The notes: a model not told the origin generated them from the letters alone. 41,724 nucleotides of DNA from Streptomyces inhibens (GCF_003389455.1 NZ_QUAC01000162.1:1-41724), one strand, 5' to 3'; counted from the stretch's first letter, positions 7,422 through 17,667 are shown. Numbers and translations: made by a program.

Positions 7422-8009
7422 ATGGCGGACGCTGATCCGTGGCTGGTTGTGGGGTTGGGTAATCCGGGTCCGGAGTATGCGGGCAATCGCCACAATGTGG
7501 GGTTCATGGTGGCTGATCTGCTGGCGGAGCGGATGGGTGGCCGTTTCAAGGCGCACAAGGCGCGGGCGCAGGTGGTGGAGGGGCGGATCGGTCCGCCGGG
7601 GCTGGGGAGTCGCCGGGTGGTGGTGGCGAAGCCGTTGTCGTTCATGAATCTGTCGGGTGGGCCGACGACGGCGTTGCGGGATTTCTACAAGGTGCCGGTG
7701 GCCAACATCATTGCGATTCATGATGAGTTGGACATTGATTTCGGTGCGTTGCGGTTGAAGTTGGGTGGTGGCGACAACGGTCACAACGGTTTGAAGTCGA
7801 TCACGAAGTCGTTGGGTGCGGAGTATCACCGGGTGCGGTTCGGGATCGGGCGTCCGCCGGGTCGTATGCAGGTGGCGGATTTTGTGCTGAAGGATTTTTC
7901 TTCGGCGGAGCGCCGGGAGCTGGATTATTTCGTGGATCGTGCTGCGGATGCCGTGGAGACGTTGATCGTGGATGGTTTGGAACGGGCGCAGAGTACGTAC
8001 AACACGTGA
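7422..8009 (+). CDS. pth: Peptidyl-tRNA hydrolase
   Basis: Protein of 195 aa. The ATG at 7422 follows GGGAG at 7409-7413; in-frame GTG codons at 7407 and 7413 are less likely. It releases tRNA from peptidyl-tRNA that drops off the ribosome. Family motifs: [26 protein letters not shown] with the catalytic His of NRHNVGF, then [38 protein letters not shown], and the C-terminal [11 protein letters not shown]...VLKDFSSAE. Length is typical. The rplY-pth order is conserved in actinobacteria, but the terminator between them suggests that pth has its own promoter here. Confidence 0.97.
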   Translation: MADADPWLVVGLGNPGPEYAGNRHNVGFMVADLLAERMGGRFKAHKARAQVVEGRIGPPGLGSRRVVVAKPLSFMNLSGGPTTALRDFYKVPVANIIAIHDELDIDFGALRLKLGGGDNGHNGLKSITKSLGAEYHRVRFGIGRPPGRMQVADFVLKDFSSAERRELDYFVDRAADAVETLIVDGLERAQSTYNT

Positions 8010-8089
8010 ATGGGACAGCGGGGGTCAGGCTCTGACGAACCGTTGTCCGAGGTTGACCGGGTGCTGGTGGATGGCCAAGGATCGCCGCC

Positions 8090-8614
8090 ATGCCCAGAAG
8101 CAGTGCGCGCACCAGTTCGGTCAGACGCAGTCGTTCCCGGCGGGTCGGTGAGAGCGCCTATGGGGTGCTGCTTGTCGCCAGGACCGGGTTGATGGGTCTG
8201 CTGGCGTTGCTCCTGCTGGTCGCGGGGGTGTGGACGTCGTGGAACACGGCGCAGTACGCGATGCTCGTCAAGGCGCGGGAGCGCGGGATGATGACGGTGT
8301 CGGCGTGTGCGGCGGAGCGGTGCACGGGGCCGTATGTGCCGACGGAGGGGGAGGGCCGGCGGCGGGCGAAGGTGACCATTGCGCAGGCTGCGGCGCCGGA
8401 CAAGGGTGCGCGGGTCGAGGTGACGATCAAGCCGGGTACGGCGCATGCGGTGCGGACGGGGCCGGCCGGGATCTTGCATGCGTGGGTGCCGTTTGCCGGG
8501 TCGTTGTTGCTGGCGGCGTTGGTGGTGGCCGGGGGGATGCGGTTGCGGCGTACGGCGTGGGTGATGGGGTTGTTGGGGGCGGTGTTGCTCGGGGCGGCGT
8601 TTGCCGCGTTGTAG
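8090..8614 (+). CDS. Small membrane protein of unknown function
   Basis: Protein of 174 aa, ATG at 8090 with AAGGA about 10 nt upstream. A basic N-terminus (many Arg/Ser) is followed by a first membrane helix at about residues 33-52 (LMGLLALLLLVAGVW), an extracytoplasmic stretch with two Cys (ACAAERC), and two helices near the C-terminus (about 130-172). This topology resembles the small YD/DUF-type integral proteins seen beside Streptomyces housekeeping genes; I do not recognise a named family. It lies 80 bp after pth in the same direction and ends at the hairpin shared with ppc. Confidence 0.75.
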   Translation: MPRSSARTSSVRRSRSRRVGESAYGVLLVARTGLMGLLALLLLVAGVWTSWNTAQYAMLVKARERGMMTVSACAAERCTGPYVPTEGEGRRRAKVTIAQAAAPDKGARVEVTIKPGTAHAVRTGPAGILHAWVPFAGSLLLAALVVAGGMRLRRTAWVMGLLGAVLLGAAFAAL

Positions 8615-8625
8615 GGCCTGTACGG

Positions 8626-8665
8626 CGGCGGCCCGCCTCCTCTTTGGTGAGGGGGCGGGCCGCTG
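8626..8665. terminator. Bidirectional terminator between membrane protein and ppc
   Basis: GCGGCCCGCC (8628-8637) pairs perfectly with GGCGGGCCGC (8654-8663); the stem continues to 15 bp with one G-T pair around a TTTGGT loop and can gain two further outer pairs. It lies between two convergent stops (8614 and 8684) and can serve both strands. Confidence 0.85.
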
Positions 8666-8683
8666 TCGTGTGGCGGGGGTGGG

Positions 8684-11449
<2,766 letters not shown>

Positions 11450-11662
11450 AGGTGCGGCTCCTTGCAGTGATCTAGGAGGGGCGTCGCACCGCGGCTCGTG
11501 GAAGGGTGGCGGCGGGCGACGGGTTGGCACGTCTGATGCGGGCGGGGTGCGGACCGCGCTGTCCGACGTCCCCAGGATAGGTCTGCCCGGCGTCGGCGGA
11601 TCACACCGTCCGCTGGGTGGGCATCCGCGGGGGCAGGTGGGGTGCGGGGGCCTGTCACGGCC

Positions 11663-11690
11663 TTGCCCGTGGCGGTGTCGCTGCCATACT
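11663..11690 (+). promoter_or_regulatory. Probable promoter of the desaturase gene
   Basis: TTGCCC (11663-11668), a 16-nt spacer, then CATACT (11685-11690). The predicted transcription start, about 11697, falls inside the palindrome 11691-11717. Confidence 0.5.
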
Positions 11691-11717
11691 TACGAGACCG
11701 TAGGTTACGGTCCCGTA
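11691..11717. promoter_or_regulatory. Palindromic operator for a TetR-type regulator
   Basis: GACCGTA (11696-11702), spacer GGT, TACGGTC (11706-11712) is a perfect inverted repeat; outside it TACG and CGTA add four more matching pairs after one mismatch (A11695/C11713). The 27-bp symmetric site sits at the desaturase transcription start. The tetR gene directly downstream of the desaturase is the natural candidate to bind it, which would make a negative feedback loop. Confidence 0.75.
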
Positions 11718-11756
11718 GCCGTAGCCGTGCCCCCGAGCCCCCCGACGAGGGACACC

Positions 11757-12767
11757 ATGACCGCTGGCCCTGAAGCCGTAGAAGATCCACCGATTCCTGC
11801 CGGTTCGTCCGTTGATGCGGCTGCCGGCGCCCTGCCGTCCGCGACGCTGGGCGGCGAGCAGCGCAGGTCGCTCGAACAGATCACACTCCTGCTCTTCATC
11901 ACCGTCCCGTTCGTGGCGCTGGTGGCCGCGGTGCCGCTGGCCTGGGGCTGGGGGGTGAGCTGGCTGGATCTCGGGCTGATGACGGCGATGTACTACGTCG
12001 GCTGCCATGGCATCACGATCGGCTTCCACCGCTACTTCACGCATGGTTCGTTCAAGGCGAAGCGGCCGTTGCGGATCGCGTTGGCGATCATGGGGTCCCT
12101 GGCCGTCGAGGGGCCGCTGGTGCGCTGGGTGGCGGATCACCGCAAACACCACAAGTTCTCCGATGCCGAGGGTGACCCGCACTCGCCGTGGCGCTTCGGC
12201 GAGACGGTGCCCGCCCTGATGAAGGGCCTGTGGTGGGCGCATATCGGCTGGATGTTCGACGAGGAGCAGACCCCGCAGCACAAGTACGCACCGGACCTGA
12301 TCAAGGACGATGCGATCCGTACGATCTCCCGCCAGTTCGTCGTGTGGACGGCGGTGTCGCTGCTCATCCCGCCGCTGGTCGGCGGCCTGGTCACCTGGTC
12401 CTGGCAGGGCGCGCTGACCGCGTTCTTCTGGGGCTCGCTCGTCCGGGTCGCGCTGCTGCATCACGTCACGTGGTCGATCAACTCCATCTGCCACGCGGTC
12501 GGCAAGCGCCCGTTCAAATCCCGTGACCGTTCCGGCAATGTCTGGTGGCTGGCGGTGCTGTCCTGCGGTGAGTCGTGGCACAACCTCCATCACGCGGACC
12601 CGACCAGCGCCCGGCACGGTGTGATGAAGGGGCAGCTGGACTCCAGCGCCCGGTTGATCCGCTGGTTCGAGCTGGCGGGCTGGGCGTATGACGTCCGGTG
12701 GCCGAACGCGGCCCGTATCGATGCCCGGCGCAACGAGACGGCCGGTGGGGGTACCTCCCCGCGGTAG
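11757..12767 (+). CDS. Membrane fatty-acid (acyl-CoA type, delta-9-like) desaturase
   Basis: Protein of 336 aa, ATG at 11757 preceded by GAGGGA. The three histidine boxes that bind the di-iron centre are present: H91-RYFT-H96, H128-RK-HH132 and H275-NL-HH279. Hydrophobic segments at about 41-62, 69-88, 105-121, 191-213 and 220-237 give the usual four-helix membrane enzyme that introduces a double bond into acyl chains and so controls membrane fluidity. The last residues (GGGTSPR) and the TAG stop lie inside a dispersed hairpin repeat (12745-12781), so the natural C-terminus has been replaced by the repeat. It is followed 22 bp later by a tetR gene and preceded by a palindromic operator. Confidence 0.93.
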   Translation: MTAGPEAVEDPPIPAGSSVDAAAGALPSATLGGEQRRSLEQITLLLFITVPFVALVAAVPLAWGWGVSWLDLGLMTAMYYVGCHGITIGFHRYFTHGSFKAKRPLRIALAIMGSLAVEGPLVRWVADHRKHHKFSDAEGDPHSPWRFGETVPALMKGLWWAHIGWMFDEEQTPQHKYAPDLIKDDAIRTISRQFVVWTAVSLLIPPLVGGLVTWSWQGALTAFFWGSLVRVALLHHVTWSINSICHAVGKRPFKSRDRSGNVWWLAVLSCGESWHNLHHADPTSARHGVMKGQLDSSARLIRWFELAGWAYDVRWPNAARIDARRNETAGGGTSPR

Positions 12768-12781
12768 CCGGGGGAGGCATG
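12745..12781 (+). repeat. Dispersed hairpin repeat, copy 1 (desaturase end / tetR leader)
   Basis: GTGGGGGTACCTCCC, then a GCGGTAGC core and GGGGGAGGCATG. It matches copy 3 (36373-36408) at nearly all positions. The arms CTCCCCGC and GCCGGGGGAG pair around a GGTA loop. The copy contributes the last codons and the stop (TAG, 12765-12767) of the desaturase, and its GGGGGAGG could act as the ribosome site of tetR. Confidence 0.85.
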
Positions 12782-12789
12782 ATTGACGG

Positions 12790-13476
12790 GTGGCGATCGA
12801 CAACAGCAGCGCGAGCAACAGCAAAGGCAAGCCGTCCCCGGCTGCGGGGACGCGGCGGGCCCGCAGGGTCCGGATGACCGGGGCGGAGCGCCGGGAGCAG
12901 CTGCTGGACATCGGTCGCACGCTCTTTGCCGAGCGGGGCTTCGAGGGCACGTCGGTGGAGGAGATCGCGGCCAAGGCCGGGGTGTCCAAGCCGGTGGTCT
13001 ATGAGCACTTCGGCGGCAAGGAGGGCCTGTACGCGGTGGTGGTGGACCGCGAGATGCGGCAGCTGCTGGACATGGTGACGGGCGCACTGACCGCCGGCCA
13101 TCCCCGCGAACTCCTCGAACAGGCGGCGTTCGCGCTCCTCGACTACATCGAGACCTTCACCGACGGTTTCCGCATCCTGGTCCGCGACTCCCCCGTGGCC
13201 CAGTCGACCGGCACCTTCGCGTCGCTGATCAGCGATATCGCCACCCAGGTCGAGGACATTCTGGGCCTGGAGTTCAAGGCCCGTGGCTTTGACCCCAAGC
13301 TGGCGCCGCTCTATGCGCAGGCCCTGGTGGGCATGGTCGCCCTGACCGGCCAGTGGTGGCTGAACGTCCGCAAGCCCAAGAAGGCCGAGGTCGCCGCCCA
13401 TCTGGTGAACCTGGCCTGGCACGGCCTGGACGGCCTGGAACCGAAGCCACGGCTGATAGGGCACCGCAAGAACTGA
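12790..13476 (+). CDS. TetR-family regulator, probable repressor of the desaturase
   Basis: Protein of 228 aa, GTG start at 12790. A basic, Ser-rich N-terminal extension of about 30 residues precedes the TetR DNA-binding domain: ERREQLLDIGRTLFAERGFEGTSVEEIAAKAGVSKPVVYEHFGGKEGLYAVVV (helix-turn-helix about 54-75). The rest is a helical ligand/dimer domain containing FRILVRDSPVAQSTG and VALTGQWWLNVRKPKK. The ribosome site GGGGGAGG comes from the repeat and lies 12 nt away, rather far. Its position after the desaturase and the palindrome in the desaturase promoter suggest an acyl-chain-responsive repressor, comparable in logic to DesT or FabR; this is inference. Confidence 0.9.
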   Translation: MAIDNSSASNSKGKPSPAAGTRRARRVRMTGAERREQLLDIGRTLFAERGFEGTSVEEIAAKAGVSKPVVYEHFGGKEGLYAVVVDREMRQLLDMVTGALTAGHPRELLEQAAFALLDYIETFTDGFRILVRDSPVAQSTGTFASLISDIATQVEDILGLEFKARGFDPKLAPLYAQALVGMVALTGQWWLNVRKPKKAEVAAHLVNLAWHGLDGLEPKPRLIGHRKN

Positions 13477-13818
13477 GGAATCGCGCTCCGGTTTCCGCCC
13501 CAGCCAATATCCGCCGCTTTTCACGCCCCTCCCCAGCGCGCATGATCCCGGACATTTCCGAGAAAATACCGGGCTCACGCATCGCGCTGCACTAGCACGC
13601 GATCGCCCTGTCGCACCGCCCCCGACCTGGGCGTTTTCAGCCATTGTTCGATTTTCTCTCTCCCCGGAGTCACGCTACGGTGCCCTGATGCGCCGACCGC
13701 GACTCGTTGCACCGACCGGAGCAACCGATTCCGCTACACCGCGCATGGCGTTTCCGCGTAGCGGGCTACGGACCGGAAAGCGCCGGGAAACGGAAAACGC
13801 TGAAGGGGGAGTTTCGGC
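13477..13818. other. 342-bp intergenic region before the WXG100 gene
   Basis: No ORF of coding composition; GC content is visibly lower than in flanking genes. It contains an imperfect hairpin ATCGCG-C-TGC-ACTA-GCA-CGCGAT (13581-13603), T-rich stretches near 13632-13660, and a possible -10 TACGGT (13676-13681) without a clear -35, which would give the WXG100 transcript a leader of about 130 nt. The region may hold the control elements of the type VII-like module. Confidence 0.55.
13581..13603. promoter_or_regulatory. Inverted repeat (weak terminator or operator)
   Basis: ATCGCG pairs with CGCGAT and an inner TGC with GCA around ACTA, with a single bulged C. It is about 105 bp after tetR and 215 bp before the WXG100 gene, so it could end the tetR transcript or bind a dimeric regulator. 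Confidence 0.4.
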
Positions 13819-14109
13819 ATGGCGTCAGACTTCAAAATCGATGTCGAACGTGTGCAGGGGATGCTCAATAAGCTCTCGAATGCCGACGATCGCATGCGGG
13901 ACGCGCAGCAACGTCTCAACAAGGTGGGCCCGAAGACTCTGGGTACCGAGGGACTCGACGACGCCTGTGACGAATTCCAGGGTCAGTGGGGCGACGGGAT
14001 CAAGCGGATCGCGGATGCCGCAAAGGACATCCACGAGAAGCTGAAGATGACGCTGGATGCCTATAAGGCGGGCGAAGAAGAGAACGCCAAGATGCTGGGC
14101 AAGAAGTAA
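13819..14109 (+). CDS. WXG100-family (ESX/type VII) small helical protein
   Basis: Protein of 96 aa, ATG at 13819 with GGGGGAG 7 nt upstream. It is almost entirely helical and hydrophilic with the central turn QWGDG (W57-G-D), the WXG-like hairpin motif of EsxA/EsxB-type proteins, at the expected mid-position of a 96-residue chain. No signal peptide or Cys. Proteins of this family are exported as helical-hairpin dimers by type VII systems or chaperone a larger effector. It starts a four-gene run in one direction; no EccC, EccB, EccD or mycosin gene is in the window, so the export machine would be encoded elsewhere. Confidence 0.88.
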   Translation: MASDFKIDVERVQGMLNKLSNADDRMRDAQQRLNKVGPKTLGTEGLDDACDEFQGQWGDGIKRIADAAKDIHEKLKMTLDAYKAGEEENAKMLGKK

Positions 14110-14153
14110 CCGCCGGCCCGGCGAGACAAACGATAGACATCAGGGGGAGACGC

Positions 14154-15410
14154 ATGTCCTGGCGCAGCATGTTCATCGACGATGATTCGGCGTGGCCCGG
14201 CGTCGGTTTCAATCCGGCCAAGGGGGATCTGCATGCCATCCAGGCCCTTGCCTCGGACGTGAAGTCCGTGGGCGACGAACTGGATGAGCTGGATCACCTG
14301 CTCAAGTCGGTCGGCAAGAGCGATGGCGCCTGGGAGGGCGAGGCGGCGCAGAACTTCGCGAAGAAGCTCGGCGAACTGCCCAAGTACCTCAAGCAGGGCA
14401 GTGAGTCCATGGGCGACTGCGCCAAGGCGCTGCGCGGCTGGCACACCCACTTGCAGGGGTTCCAGGACAAGGCCGGAAAGATCGAGGCGGAGGCCGCGTC
14501 GGCCCGTAAACAGGCCGAGTCCGACCTCGATCACTTCAATGATGTCTACCGCAAGTACCAGCCCTACTTCGGTCAGCCGATGGATCCGGCGCAGGCGAAG
14601 CAGATCGACGACGAGATGGACGCGGCCAGGGACAAGGCCGACAACTCCAAGGACAAACTCGAAGATCTCATCCGCGAGGCCGAGCGCATCCACGCCCAGT
14701 GGAAGGACCGGGCCGGCGAGGCCGAGCGCGCGATCTTGAAGGCCTCGGAGAACCACCCGCCGGACATCCACTGGTGGAACCGCGCGGTGGACGGCCTCAA
14801 GAGCGCCTGGCGCGGCTTCAAGGACTGGCTGGTGGAGAACGCAGATCTCCTGTCGACCATCTCTTCCGGCCTGGCGGCTGCCGCTCTCGCGTGCCAGATC
14901 ATCCCCGGTGTCGGCACAGCGGTGGGCACCGTGCTCGGCGGAGCTTCAGCGGTCTTCGCGGCGGGTGCCATGGCGGGCCACTGGATGGGCAACGCGCGGG
15001 GCAACGGCACATCGGGGTGGAAGATCGGGCTCGATGCGCTCGGGATCGTCCCGGGCGTCGGCGGAGCGATCAAGGCGGCGAAGGGCGGCTGGGGCGCGGC
15101 CGCCGCGGCCGGAGCCAAGTTCGGCGGAAAGCTGGCCGGGGCGGGCAAGGCGCTCGGGGCGGGGAACATCATCAAGAACACCCCCTCGGGCATGGCCGAG
15201 GCCCTCTCCGACGGTCTGGGCCAGAAGGGGATCAACTGGGTCTCCAGCAAACTCCTCAAGACGGAACTCCCGGGCGCCCCCACGCAGTTGATCATCAAGA
15301 CGGGCTCCACCCTCAACGGCGCCTATCACCAACTCGCCGATGGCGGCGACACAAAGACCCAGGCGCCGGGCCCGTCCGGTGCGAAGTTCCATCAGACGCT
15401 GGCCGCCTGA
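14154..15410 (+). CDS. Putative type VII-secreted effector-like protein with glycine-zipper membrane segments
   Basis: Protein of 418 aa, ATG at 14154 with GGGGGAG 6 nt upstream. Residues 20-105 look like the actinobacterial type VII secretion signal domain: a helical region around D-G-A-W60-E-G-E-A-A-Q-N-F. Residues 105-200 are highly charged and predicted coiled coil (EAEAASARKQAESDLDHF, EMDAARDKADNSKDKLEDLIREAERI). Residues 230-345 are Gly/Ala-rich and hydrophobic with GxxxG-like spacing (IIPGVGTAVGTVLGGASAVFAAGAMAG; LGIVPGVGGAIKAAKGGWGAAAAAG), as in pore-forming or membrane-inserting proteins. The last 70 residues have no recognised fold. It looks like an effector whose C-terminus acts at membranes, with the WXG100 gene as partner. 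The activity is inferred, not shown. Confidence 0.7.
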   Translation: MSWRSMFIDDDSAWPGVGFNPAKGDLHAIQALASDVKSVGDELDELDHLLKSVGKSDGAWEGEAAQNFAKKLGELPKYLKQGSESMGDCAKALRGWHTHLQGFQDKAGKIEAEAASARKQAESDLDHFNDVYRKYQPYFGQPMDPAQAKQIDDEMDAARDKADNSKDKLEDLIREAERIHAQWKDRAGEAERAILKASENHPPDIHWWNRAVDGLKSAWRGFKDWLVENADLLSTISSGLAAAALACQIIPGVGTAVGTVLGGASAVFAAGAMAGHWMGNARGNGTSGWKIGLDALGIVPGVGGAIKAAKGGWGAAAAAGAKFGGKLAGAGKALGAGNIIKNTPSGMAEALSDGLGQKGINWVSSKLLKTELPGAPTQLIIKTGSTLNGAYHQLADGGDTKTQAPGPSGAKFHQTLAA

Positions 15411-15429
15411 GGGCTGAAGGGAGCGAAGA

Positions 15430-16563
15430 ATGCCGTATCCATCCGCCCCCGCCGAAGAGACGGTCACCGCCACGCCTCCGGCACCTCGGCGGACCCGGCT
15501 GAACATTGGCTGGGTCATGCCGCCGTTCGTACGGGAACTGCCCGTGGACGCACCTGACTACGAGACCGGTGCGGAGCAGTTGTACACGCTGGTCACCGAT
15601 CTGATGGCGGGCCGGTCGGACGAAGAGCGGTTCCGCTTCGCGCTGGCGCTCGGGTCCCAAATGGACCTGATGCTGGAAGCCAACGTCATCTACGCCGGCC
15701 TCTGCCTCCTCGAAGTGGAGGGCCGTCCGAGCGGCTCCACCATCATCGTCAGCCAGATCGAGCACGAGAGCGACGACGACGAGGAACTCCTGCGCACCAC
15801 GCAGCAGACGCTGGAGCGGACCCACCCCGACGACGCGTACCAGCGCGTGGAACTGCCGTGCGGACCCGCTCTCAGCCGCATCGGCGCATCGGGCTTCATC
15901 ATCTCCGCGCAATGGTCGCCCACGGGTCAGGAGGTGGCGGTCCAGCAGTCACAGATCCAGGTGTACATACCGTTGCCCGGCACGGGCGAGATGCTGATCT
16001 TCGCGCTCGACTCCCCGTCCAGCGAGGACTGGGAGCTGCACTCCGAGCTCTTCGCCGAGATCCTGAAGACCATCGACTGGGGTACCGATCAGGAGGTCGA
16101 GGACTACCGGGCCATGCGGCAGAGCGCCCCGGCCACGGTCGAGCCGGCGGACGGAGTGAAGCAGGAGCTGTACTGGCACTCCAGCCGGTTGATGGATGCC
16201 GTCGCGCTGCACGGCAGCATGGGCGGCGGAGAGATCACCTCCCTCACGTGTGCCCCATGCTGGGCCAAGGGCCTGCGGTCCGCGTGCTCGGCACGGCACG
16301 GCTGGTACATCGGCGATGTGACGAGTGACGCTCTCATGGGCGCACTGCCGCGGGTGGTCGAGTCCTTCGCCTCGCAAGGATGGCGGACGGACGGGGAAAG
16401 CACCGGGGAAAGAGTCCGCGTATGGGCCGGGGACGAGGCGCCCGAGCGGTCGGTGGGGCATGCGTTCACCGCCTCCGTGGATACCGGAGCCGGCACGTTC
16501 ACCGCTGAGGTGACCGCGCCGTGTATCCGCGCCTCCGCCACGACTGATTCCCTGTTCGGCTGA
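15430..16563 (+). CDS. Unknown protein of the type VII-like module, possible tandem Mog1/PsbP-like domains
   Basis: Protein of 377 aa, ATG at 15430, 19 bp after the effector-like gene. No signal peptide or membrane helix. The N-terminal part (about 25-220) reads like the Mog1/PsbP/DcrB fold of LpqN-type proteins: NIGWVMPPFVRELP at the start and, at 155-217, FIISAQWSPTGQEV..IQVYIPLPGTGEMLIFALDSP then ELFAEILKTIDW. The C-terminal part (245-370) has C274-A-P-C277, C286 and a final TAEVTAPC, with FASQGWRTDGE, a pattern I associate with small Streptomyces lipoproteins but without a lipobox here. It may be a chaperone, immunity factor or EspG-like adaptor for the effector; the fold is tentative. 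Confidence 0.6.
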   Translation: MPYPSAPAEETVTATPPAPRRTRLNIGWVMPPFVRELPVDAPDYETGAEQLYTLVTDLMAGRSDEERFRFALALGSQMDLMLEANVIYAGLCLLEVEGRPSGSTIIVSQIEHESDDDEELLRTTQQTLERTHPDDAYQRVELPCGPALSRIGASGFIISAQWSPTGQEVAVQQSQIQVYIPLPGTGEMLIFALDSPSSEDWELHSELFAEILKTIDWGTDQEVEDYRAMRQSAPATVEPADGVKQELYWHSSRLMDAVALHGSMGGGEITSLTCAPCWAKGLRSACSARHGWYIGDVTSDALMGALPRVVESFASQGWRTDGESTGERVRVWAGDEAPERSVGHAFTASVDTGAGTFTAEVTAPCIRASATTDSLFG

Positions 16564-16578
16564 GAGGAGCTGAAAGCA

Positions 16579-17211
16579 TTGCGGGCCGATCTGGAGCAGA
16601 AGGTCGCCGCGGTACTGCCCGCGGGCGAGGTTTACCTGGGCGGGTTCACCACGGCGCGCTCGCCGTTGTCCAGCGGTACGGACGGCTGCGATGTGCCGGA
16701 CAGGCGGCGGCCCGTGGTGCTGGCCGACGGCCGGTCCAGCTCGGGAGATTTCCTGGGAAAGCTCGGGGAGTTCTTCTTCCGGGCCGCGACCTCCGATGTT
16801 CCGTCGCCCGGTCGGGCGGATACGACGCTCGATCCGGCCAAGAGGGCGAAGAGCCAGAAGAAGAAAAAGCCGTTCTTCGGCGGCTGGGACAGCATGGCCG
16901 GCCAGTGGCTGGCAGCCGCTCAGCCGCGGGCCAAGGTGGGCGTCATCATCGCGGTCGCGCTCACCGAAAGGAATTTCCAGTTCGTGTACGCCCAGCACAA
17001 CCGCTGGAACGGGAAACTGGACGAGGCGATCGAACTGGGTGCGTCTTTCCGCCGGGAGATCCTTTCCTGGACCCGGCTCAAAGACGGCAGCTTCAACGAG
17101 GTCCAATTCGGTTTCTCGGACGGCTCGTGGGGGACGTTGCTGGGCCCCGATACGGAGGAACGCGCGCGATTCTTCCCGCACATGCTCGGCGAGGGTGACG
17201 CCATCCCGTAG
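16579..17211 (+). CDS. Unknown protein, last gene of the type VII-like module
   Basis: Protein of 210 aa. The start is a TTG at 16579 with AGAGGAG at 16563-16569, overlapping the stop of the preceding gene, so translation is probably coupled. The N-terminal half is variable and ends in a very basic linker (KRAKSQKKKKPFFGGW, about 90-106). The C-terminal half alternates hydrophobic strands and charged turns: VGVIIAVALTERNFQFVYAQ, ELGASFRREILSWTRLKDGSFNEVQFGFSDGSWGTLL, and a final DTEERARFFPHML. This looks like a small beta-rich domain of the PH-like kind. No membrane segment. It is probably an accessory or immunity protein of the module; I do not recognise its family. Confidence 0.6.
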   Translation: MRADLEQKVAAVLPAGEVYLGGFTTARSPLSSGTDGCDVPDRRRPVVLADGRSSSGDFLGKLGEFFFRAATSDVPSPGRADTTLDPAKRAKSQKKKKPFFGGWDSMAGQWLAAAQPRAKVGVIIAVALTERNFQFVYAQHNRWNGKLDEAIELGASFRREILSWTRLKDGSFNEVQFGFSDGSWGTLLGPDTEERARFFPHMLGEGDAIP

Positions 17212-17243
17212 CCGGCTCTGCCGTCCACGGGCCGCGGGCCTGC

Positions 17244-17642
17244 TCAGATCTGCGCCTCCAGGAACTCCAGCCGGTTGCCCGCCGGGTCGAGTGAGTAGAA
17301 CCGCCGGTGTCCCGGCAGGTTGTCGTCCCAGGTGACGGGGGCGCCGGCGGCGGTGAGGCGGGCGGCGAGGGCGGCGATGCCGGTGACGCGGATGCCGGGG
17401 TGGGCCTTGGCCGACGGGCGGTGGTCCGGGTCGATGCCGAGGTGGAGGTGGGCCGCGCCGGCCTCGAACCAGCATCCCCCACTCACGGCTTCGCTTGAGC
17501 GGGAGGTACCCCCATCGCGGGCCGCGAGTGCCGGGGGCTTGGGGATCTCCGTCATGCCGAGGAGGTCCGCGTAGTAGGCCCGCAGGGCGTCTTCGGTGCC
17601 GGGGGGTGCGGCGAGCTGGATGTGGTCGAGGCCGGTGATCAC
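17244..17642 (-). CDS. VOC (glyoxalase/bleomycin-resistance fold) protein with an in-frame repeat insertion
   Basis: Protein of 132 aa from a GTG at 17642 with GAGGTGAC upstream. A single VOC module is seen: GLDHIQLAAPPG, RAYYADLLGM, CWFEAGAAHLHLGI (metal-binding His candidates), PVTWDDNLPGHRRFYSLDPAGNRLEFLE. These proteins bind a metal and act as small lyases, dioxygenases or resistance proteins; the substrate is unknown. Residues about 44-55 (GTSRSSEAVSGG) are encoded by a dispersed hairpin repeat inserted in frame into the first half, in a place where relatives go directly from ALAAR to GGCWF. It lies 25 bp after the methyltransferase gene in the same direction, so the two likely form an operon. 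Confidence 0.9.
   Translation of the reverse strand: MITGLDHIQLAAPPGTEDALRAYYADLLGMTEIPKPPALAARDGGTSRSSEAVSGGCWFEAGAAHLHLGIDPDHRPSAKAHPGIRVTGIAALAARLTAAGAPVTWDDNLPGHRRFYSLDPAGNRLEFLEAQI
17473..17515 (-). repeat. Dispersed hairpin repeat, copy 2 (inside the VOC gene)
   Basis: Read on the minus strand: ATGGGGGTACCTCCCGCTC, a loop AAGCGAAGCC, then GTGAGTGGGGGATG. The arms CCCGCTC and GAGTGGG pair (one G-T). It shares the GGGGGTACCTCCC block and the GGGGGA end with copies 1 and 3 but has a different middle, so it is a second subtype of the same family. Length keeps the reading frame. Confidence 0.8.
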
Positions 17643-17667
17643 GGTGCGTCACCTCGGGGTGTGGGGG

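Larger units (their letters stand above)
11450..11756. other. Divergent intergenic region between ppc and the desaturase
   Basis: About 307 bp without a gene. The ppc side holds the ribosome site and a possible TAGATC -10 (minus strand). The desaturase side holds a promoter-like pair and the 27-bp palindrome listed separately. I see no small ORF of coding composition here. Confidence 0.7.
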
